From positions 1 to 12,693 of the forward strand of contig JANNFI010000133.1 in assembly GCA_031379665.1 (NCBI GenBank): a stretch of 12,693 nt of DNA. The letters are read 5' to 3'. Below, in pieces: positions 8,688-12,693 of this stretch. Under the pieces are notes generated by a model. The model had not been told where the DNA came from, made no database searches, and saw nothing but the letters and a program-made list of their open reading frames with translations. This stretch comes from SZUA-254 sp031379665. GTDB lineage: Bacteria > Bacteroidota > Ignavibacteria > UBA10030 > SZUA-254. The first letter of the stretch is position 1. The number at the start of each line of letters is the position of its first letter. Position numbers and translations under genes: made by a program.

Positions 8688-8888
8688 GGCCTCCCCGCGA
8701 GGATGCCGGGGACCCCAGCGGCGGGGTCGCTCCAGGGTAGCCTGCGGCTAAAACCGGTGGGGTGATGCGAAAGGAATGAAGGGAAGTCGGCCCATCCCGG
8801 ATGGGGGCTTCCCTTCACCTATTTTAGGCTGTCATTTTCCTGTGGTTTTTACGATATTCTTCATCACTCATCACCTCAGTGTAACGGA
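8688..8888 (+). other. Structured intergenic region between secreted protein and fourth kinase
   Basis: This is the longest spacer of the kinase cluster. Its first 130 bases are rich in inverted repeats. GACCCC (8711-8716) pairs with GGGGTC (8723-8728). TAGCC (8738-8742) pairs with GGCTA (8746-8750) around a 3-base loop. A longer hairpin is listed separately at 8777-8817. The last 70 bases are T-rich and could hold the promoter of the gene at 8889, but I find no convincing -35/-10 pair. I recognise no known riboswitch consensus and see no reading frame with a credible start and ribosome site. Confidence 0.5.
8777..8826 (+). terminator. Strong hairpin, candidate intrinsic terminator
   Basis: TGAAGGGAAG (8777-8786) and CTTCCCTTCA (8808-8817) form a perfect 10-bp inverted repeat. 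Inside it, CCCAT (8791-8795) and ATGGG (8801-8805) add a second 5-bp stem with loop CCCGG. Only a short tract, ATTTTA (8821-8826), follows, so termination may be weak. It could equally be the 3' end of a small structured RNA. If it is a terminator, it separates the transcript of the first four genes from that of the kinase at 8889. Confidence 0.45.
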
Positions 8889-11621
8889 ATGATCGGAACG
8901 ACCGTTTCCCACTACAAGATCATCGAGGAGCTCGGCCGCGGCGGGATGGGAGTAGTCTACCGCGCCGAGGATCTGAAGCTCAAACGGACAGTAGCCCTCA
9001 AGTTTCTTCCCCCCCACGCCGTCGCGGACAAAACCGAAAAAGAGCGGTTCGCGCGCGAAGCGCAGGCCGCCGCCGCGCTCAACCACCCCAACATCGCCAC
9101 CGTCTTCGAAATCGACGACTCCGACGAACACCCGTTCATCGCAATGGAGTTCGTCGAGGGGAAGAGCCTGAAGGACCTCCTGGCTGCCGGGCAGATCAAG
9201 GTCCAGCGGGCGATGGACCTCGCCATCCAGGTCGCGGAGGGTCTCCACGCGGCGCACGAGAAGGGCGTCGTGCATCGCGACATGAAGAGCGCCAACGTGA
9301 TGGTCACCGACCGCGACCGCGTCAAGATCATGGACTTCGGCCTGGCGAAACTGAAGGGCGCGTCACTCCTGACGAAACAAGGCACGACGCTCGGGACGGT
9401 CGCCTATATGTCGCCCGAGCAGGCCCGCGGCGAGAGCGTCGACCACCGGAGCGACATCTGGTCGTTCGGCGTGGTGCTTTACGAAATGCTGACCGGACGG
9501 CACCCCTTTCCCGGCGAATTCGAGCAGGCAGTTGTCTACAACATCCTGAACAACGAACCCGAGCCGATATCTGCTCTGCGATCTGGAATGCCGATGGAAC
9601 TCGAGCGGATCGTGAACAAATGCCTCGCGAAGGAACCGGGCGACCGGTACCAGAACATACAGGAAGTGCCGGTTGATTTGCGCGCCGTGAAGGCCGGGAT
9701 GAAAAGCTCCGGCTCCGACCTCTCCCGCGTGGTGAGCGCGTCACGGGTGATGTCTGGCCAATCCGGAATGGCTGGACAATCCGGGATGACCGGACAATCG
9801 TCAGTTTCCCGAGCGGGCTCCGGGACGGGAGCTCCCGTCGTCCATACACGTTCGGGACGGCTCGCCTGGATCACCGCGGCCGTGATGGCGTCGATCGCGA
9901 TTGCCGCGATCTACTTGTTAATGAAAAGGGATGCCGTGGACACCCGACCCGTGCATCTGCAGATCTCGATCCCGGCCGGCAAACCGCTACAGCTGACCAA
10001 CCAGGGCGGGCTCGCCGTCTCGAGGGACGGGTCGATGGTTGTCTACCGTACGATCACCGGACTCTACCTCCGGAGGATGGACGGCAACGAAGCCGCACCG
10101 ATCGCAGGCACCGAACGGGCAGCCCACCCTTTTTTCTCCCCGGACGGGAGATGGATCGGGTTCTTCGCGGACGGCAAAATGAAAAAGGTCGCCGTGAACG
10201 GAGGCATGCCGATCAACGTCGCGGATTTTCCCGACGCCCGGGGGGCGGCGTGGGGGGACGACGGCAGGATCGTCAGCAGCAACGGCGTGGCGGGCGGGCT
10301 GCTCGCCCTTCCCGAGGGCGGAGGTGAGGCTGTGACCCTCACCGTACCCGATTCCACCAAGAACGAACGAACGCACCGGTGGCCGTTCGTCCTGCCGGGC
10401 GGGAAAACGGTGATCTTCACCGTGGGATACCTTGAGAGTCCGGACTACTACGAGGACGCGACAATCGACGCGATCAACACGAACACCGGCGAACGGAAGA
10501 CGCTCGTACGGGGTGCGAGCTCGGCGCAGTACCTCTCCTCGGGGCACCTGCTCTATTCGAGGTCGGGCGTGCTCTATGCGATGCCGTTCGATCCGGACCG
10601 TATGGAGATATCCGGTACGCCGGTCCCCGTCGTCGAGGGGGTCACAGGCGACCCGACCACCGGCGCAATGAATTTCGCCGTCTCCGATGACGGCGTCCTG
10701 GCCTATATCCCCGGGATGATCGAGGTCGCCGACCGGAGGCTCGTGAAATTCGATATGCAGGGGAACGCGACTCCGCTGGCTTTGCCGGTTCAGTCGTACA
10801 TCGAACCGAAGGTCTCTCCGGACGGGACCCGGATCGCGATGGCGATCGGCACCGGCAAGGATTTCGACATCTGGGTCTACGACATCGCCCGGACGACGCT
10901 CAGCCGCTTTACCTTCGGCGGCGTCAACAGGTCGCCGGCCTGGTCGCCCGACGGGGCGAGGATCGCGTATTTTTCATACGGCGGCGCTACGAACAGCATC
11001 CTGGTGAAACGCTCGGACGGAGGCGGCTCTCCCGACACGCTGCTCCGGGCGCCCCTCAGGATGTACCTCAACTCCTGGACGCGGGACGGGAAATATCTCG
11101 TCGTCGACCGGCAGACTACGGGCCAGGCCTCGGACGTCTGCATCCTCCCGCTCGCGGGCAAGCGGGAATTCATTCACCTGGTTTCGTCCAGATTCGACGA
11201 ATACCAGTCGGCGGTCTCACCCGATGGCAGGTGGCTCGCCCACATTTCGAACGAGACCGGCGTGTACCAGGTGTACGTCAGGAAGTTTCCCGACGGGGAA
11301 GGAAAATGGCAGATCTCGTCCGACGAAGCGGGCGAGCCCAGGTGGTCGCCCGACGGTCGAAAGCTCTATTACTACTCCGGGGGGAGGCTGATGTCGGTGG
11401 ACGTCGATCCGGGAACGGCTTTCAAGACCGGATCGCCGAAGGTCGTCTTCTCGGGGCTCCGCCTGTTGCCGGTCGACAGCGGCCAGAGCTACGACATCAC
11501 CCCCGACGGGAAATACATCGTCACCACCCAGTCGAGCGGCGAGGAGGAGAGCCTCACCACCATCCAGGTGGTCCTCAACCTGTTCACGGAGTTGAAGGAA
11601 AAATCGGGCGGCGGCCGGTAA
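8889..11621 (+). CDS. Transmembrane Ser/Thr protein kinase with PD40/TolB-like beta-propeller
   Basis: This 910-residue kinase has the same architecture as the one at 4309. The start at 8889 yields MIGTTVSHYKI, matching the N-terminus of the other kinases; no Shine-Dalgarno sequence is visible. Motifs: GRGGMG at 16-21, Lys38, Glu57, HRDMKSAN at 129-136 (Ser-Ala where Pro-Glu is usual), DFG at 149-151, SPE at 175-177. The linker (about 280-322) includes a small tandem repeat, GQSGM-A-GQSGM-T-GQSS, at 290-305. A single hydrophobic helix spans about 325-345. A propeller of repeated SPDG-type blades runs from about 365 to 895, for example SPDGRWIGFF, SPDGARIAYF and SPDGRWLAHIS. Topology by analogy is kinase inside, propeller outside. 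After the inverted-repeat spacer it may be transcribed separately from the other kinases. The signal and substrates are unknown. Confidence 0.95.
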   Translation: MIGTTVSHYKIIEELGRGGMGVVYRAEDLKLKRTVALKFLPPHAVADKTEKERFAREAQAAAALNHPNIATVFEIDDSDEHPFIAMEFVEGKSLKDLLAAGQIKVQRAMDLAIQVAEGLHAAHEKGVVHRDMKSANVMVTDRDRVKIMDFGLAKLKGASLLTKQGTTLGTVAYMSPEQARGESVDHRSDIWSFGVVLYEMLTGRHPFPGEFEQAVVYNILNNEPEPISALRSGMPMELERIVNKCLAKEPGDRYQNIQEVPVDLRAVKAGMKSSGSDLSRVVSASRVMSGQSGMAGQSGMTGQSSVSRAGSGTGAPVVHTRSGRLAWITAAVMASIAIAAIYLLMKRDAVDTRPVHLQISIPAGKPLQLTNQGGLAVSRDGSMVVYRTITGLYLRRMDGNEAAPIAGTERAAHPFFSPDGRWIGFFADGKMKKVAVNGGMPINVADFPDARGAAWGDDGRIVSSNGVAGGLLALPEGGGEAVTLTVPDSTKNERTHRWPFVLPGGKTVIFTVGYLESPDYYEDATIDAINTNTGERKTLVRGASSAQYLSSGHLLYSRSGVLYAMPFDPDRMEISGTPVPVVEGVTGDPTTGAMNFAVSDDGVLAYIPGMIEVADRRLVKFDMQGNATPLALPVQSYIEPKVSPDGTRIAMAIGTGKDFDIWVYDIARTTLSRFTFGGVNRSPAWSPDGARIAYFSYGGATNSILVKRSDGGGSPDTLLRAPLRMYLNSWTRDGKYLVVDRQTTGQASDVCILPLAGKREFIHLVSSRFDEYQSAVSPDGRWLAHISNETGVYQVYVRKFPDGEGKWQISSDEAGEPRWSPDGRKLYYYSGGRLMSVDVDPGTAFKTGSPKVVFSGLRLLPVDSGQSYDITPDGKYIVTTQSSGEEESLTTIQVVLNLFTELKEKSGGGR
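9756..9799 (+). repeat. 18-bp in-frame microrepeat in kinase linker
   Basis: Two 18-bp units, 9756-9773 and 9774-9791, are followed by a partial third copy, 9792-9799. Each begins GGMCAATC. They encode GQSGMA, GQSGMT and GQSS in the juxtamembrane linker of the kinase at 8889. The period is a multiple of three, so copy-number change would keep the frame. Confidence 0.7.
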
Positions 11622-11741
11622 TCGAGCCACAAGACATGCCGTAGACACTCCTATCGCATCCATCCGGAATCGATTCATGCAGAACGCCTACTTCGCCAAT
11701 CTCCAACTCATTATTTATCAACACGTTACAGCGACTACCAC

Positions 11742-11809
11742 TACTAAGATCAATGCGTTGACTTTAATATGTGAATCATCCTATATTAAGATCAATAGAC
11801 TAACTCTAA
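11742..11809 (+). repeat. Pair of direct repeats 42 bp apart upstream of the ATPase gene
   Basis: TAYTAAGATCAAT occurs at 11742-11754 and again at 11784-11796, 12 of 13 bases identical. Similarity continues weakly to 11767 and 11809; from TAAG onward it is 17 of 23. The 42-bp period is about four helical turns. The first copy overlaps the candidate -35 box and the second abuts the candidate -10 box, a layout that would suit an operator. Confidence 0.5.
11758..11787 (+). promoter_or_regulatory. Candidate sigma-70-like promoter of the ATPase gene
   Basis: TTGACT (11758-11763) and TATATT (11782-11787) are separated by 18 bp, 32 bp before the ATG at 11820. Both boxes are close to the general -35/-10 consensus. 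The primary sigma factor of Bacteroidota often prefers other motifs, so use by the host is uncertain. A start near 11794 would leave a short leader without a Shine-Dalgarno sequence. Confidence 0.45.
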
Positions 11810-11819
11810 CGATGATCTG

Positions 11820-12693
11820 ATGAGGGATATTTCAAAAGAACAAATTATAAGGAGGATTCAAACCGAAAACCCTTGGTGGGCCGTTCCCTACCAGTTGGGT
11901 GAGCAATATCGAAAACTCTCCCCCAGGGCCTATTTCTCGAGCTTTCAAGGGATCCTCACAAAGACTGAGATAAAACGAGCACTCCTCTTACTTGGTCCAC
12001 GACGCGTTGGAAAAACCGTACTGATTCATCACAGTATTCAAGCGCTCATTGATACCGGCGTGTCTCCAAAGCGCGTGTGTTATATCTCTGTCGACCATCC
12101 GCTCTACAATGGTTGCACGCTTGAGGACCTGCTCGCGTTTTATGACGAGGCGGCGGGGATTAACCATCGAACTGAAAAGTGCTACGTATTTTTCGATGAG
12201 ATTCAATATCTGAAAGGTTGGGAGGTGCACCTGAAGATATTGGTCGATGCATCGTTGCCGAGTCGTTTTATTGCATCCGTCTCCGCCGCGGCGGCATTAA
12301 AAATGAAGAGTCACGAGTCAGGTGCAGGCCGCTTCACGGAGTTCCTATTGCCTCCTCTAACCTTTAGTGAGTATCTCGACCTGCTTGGCGCGGGTGACCC
12401 GCTGAAACCAGCAGCTGATGGGAAAATCGGAGAGGCGATGGATATCGAGCAACTTAATCGGCACTTCACACAATATCTAAATTTTGGCGGCTACCCCGAG
12501 GTCGCCCTCTCAGAACTTATTCAAGAGGACCCCAGCCGATATATCAAGAACGACATCATAGACAAGGTGCTTCTCCGGGATTTACCAGGTCTGTACGGCA
12601 TCCAAGATATTCAGGAACTGAACTATCTGTTTACCACGCTTGCGTACAATACAGCGCAGGAGGTCTCACTCGAGCAACTGTCACAAGGTTCTG
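11820..12693 (+). CDS. P-loop ATPase, AAA_14/DUF4143-type (3' partial)
   Basis: The frame is open from ATG 11820 to the right edge (291 codons), with an in-frame stop upstream at 11796-11798. Family members usually run to about 400-480 residues, so the C-terminus is missing. Walker A is GPRRVGKT at 59-66. Walker B is YVFFDE at 122-127, followed by IQYLKGW. GRF at 170-172 then LPPLTFSEYL matches the family's conserved region after the P-loop domain, and FGGYPEV (222-228) and KVLLRDLPGLYG (249-260) mark the link to the DUF4143 part. The protein should bind and probably hydrolyse ATP. The family has no settled function; it is widespread, often patchily distributed and found near mobile DNA. Its low G+C relative to the kinases suggests separate ancestry. 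It has its own promoter-like element and is probably not part of the kinase operon. Confidence 0.88.
   Translation, partial: MRDISKEQIIRRIQTENPWWAVPYQLGEQYRKLSPRAYFSSFQGILTKTEIKRALLLLGPRRVGKTVLIHHSIQALIDTGVSPKRVCYISVDHPLYNGCTLEDLLAFYDEAAGINHRTEKCYVFFDEIQYLKGWEVHLKILVDASLPSRFIASVSAAAALKMKSHESGAGRFTEFLLPPLTFSEYLDLLGAGDPLKPAADGKIGEAMDIEQLNRHFTQYLNFGGYPEVALSELIQEDPSRYIKNDIIDKVLLRDLPGLYGIQDIQELNYLFTTLAYNTAQEVSLEQLSQGS

Larger units (their letters stand above)
11622..11819 (+). other. Intergenic boundary where base composition changes
   Basis: The spacer starts with composition near that of the kinase genes and becomes A+T-rich from about 11,690. By hand count, 11701-11760 has 24 G/C of 60 and 11761-11820 has 17 of 60. 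For comparison, 3001-3060 in a kinase gene has 34 of 60. No terminator hairpin for the upstream kinase is apparent. Its right half carries the promoter-like element and direct repeats listed separately. I see no tRNA, attachment site or transposon end. Confidence 0.6.

Noticed and set aside
8690..8820. Known riboswitch (c-di-GMP, cobalamin or similar)
   Set aside because: I compared the stems and conserved loops from memory and none fits; it is described only as a structured spacer.
11988..12230. Antisense 80-codon open frame
   Set aside because: It lies wholly inside the ATPase gene, opposite its Walker A and B coding regions, and has no recognisable features.
11820..12693. Anti-phage defence system anchored on the ATPase
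   Set aside because: AAA_14/DUF4143 ATPases are not specific to defence, the gene is cut by the window edge, and no nuclease, methylase or other defence partner is visible.
1..12693. tRNA, rRNA, CRISPR array, insertion sequence
   Set aside because: I looked for clover-leaf sequences, regularly spaced repeats, transposase motifs and paired terminal repeats and found none.

Overview
The window comes from a bacterium of high G+C content and holds six genes, all on the + strand. The most informative taxonomic clue is the protein at 7179-8687. It has a signal peptide and ends in a type IX secretion (T9SS) sorting domain beginning with QNYPNPFNP. Such domains are typical of the Bacteroidota/Ignavibacteria side of the FCB superphylum and its candidate-phylum relatives. 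Arrays of Hanks-type kinases fused to TPR or TolB-like beta-propeller domains are common there too, but also occur in Acidobacteria and Gemmatimonadota. I therefore place the source in the FCB group with moderate confidence and name no genus.

Layout. Positions 1-7089 carry three consecutive Ser/Thr protein kinase genes with short spacers (58 and 41 bp). The first lacks its N-terminus because the window begins inside its glycine-rich loop. The first two are colinear paralogues (kinase, TolB-like N-terminal domain of the COG5616 type, TPR repeats) with no visible membrane segment. The third is a kinase with one transmembrane helix and a C-terminal PD40/TolB-like propeller. After 89 bp comes the secreted propeller protein with the T9SS signal (7179-8687). 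A 201-bp spacer rich in inverted repeats (8688-8888) separates it from a fourth kinase of the membrane-propeller type (8889-11621).

From about 11,690 the base composition drops sharply. A different kind of gene begins at 11820: a P-loop ATPase of the AAA_14/DUF4143 type that runs off the right edge. It has its own promoter-like element with two direct repeats spaced 42 bp apart. It looks like a separate, possibly horizontally acquired unit.

How the genes may work together. All four kinases keep the catalytic Lys, the HRD and DFG motifs and the conserved Asn, so they should be active. Three of them visibly begin with the same MIGxxxxHYxI start. The cluster looks like a locally expanded signalling family. 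Two members are predicted to be cytoplasmic with protein-interaction modules. Two are predicted to span the inner membrane with a sensor-like propeller outside. One exported propeller protein is encoded among them. That they form one pathway is inference from co-orientation and spacing. I see no rRNA, tRNA, CRISPR array, insertion sequence or integrase.
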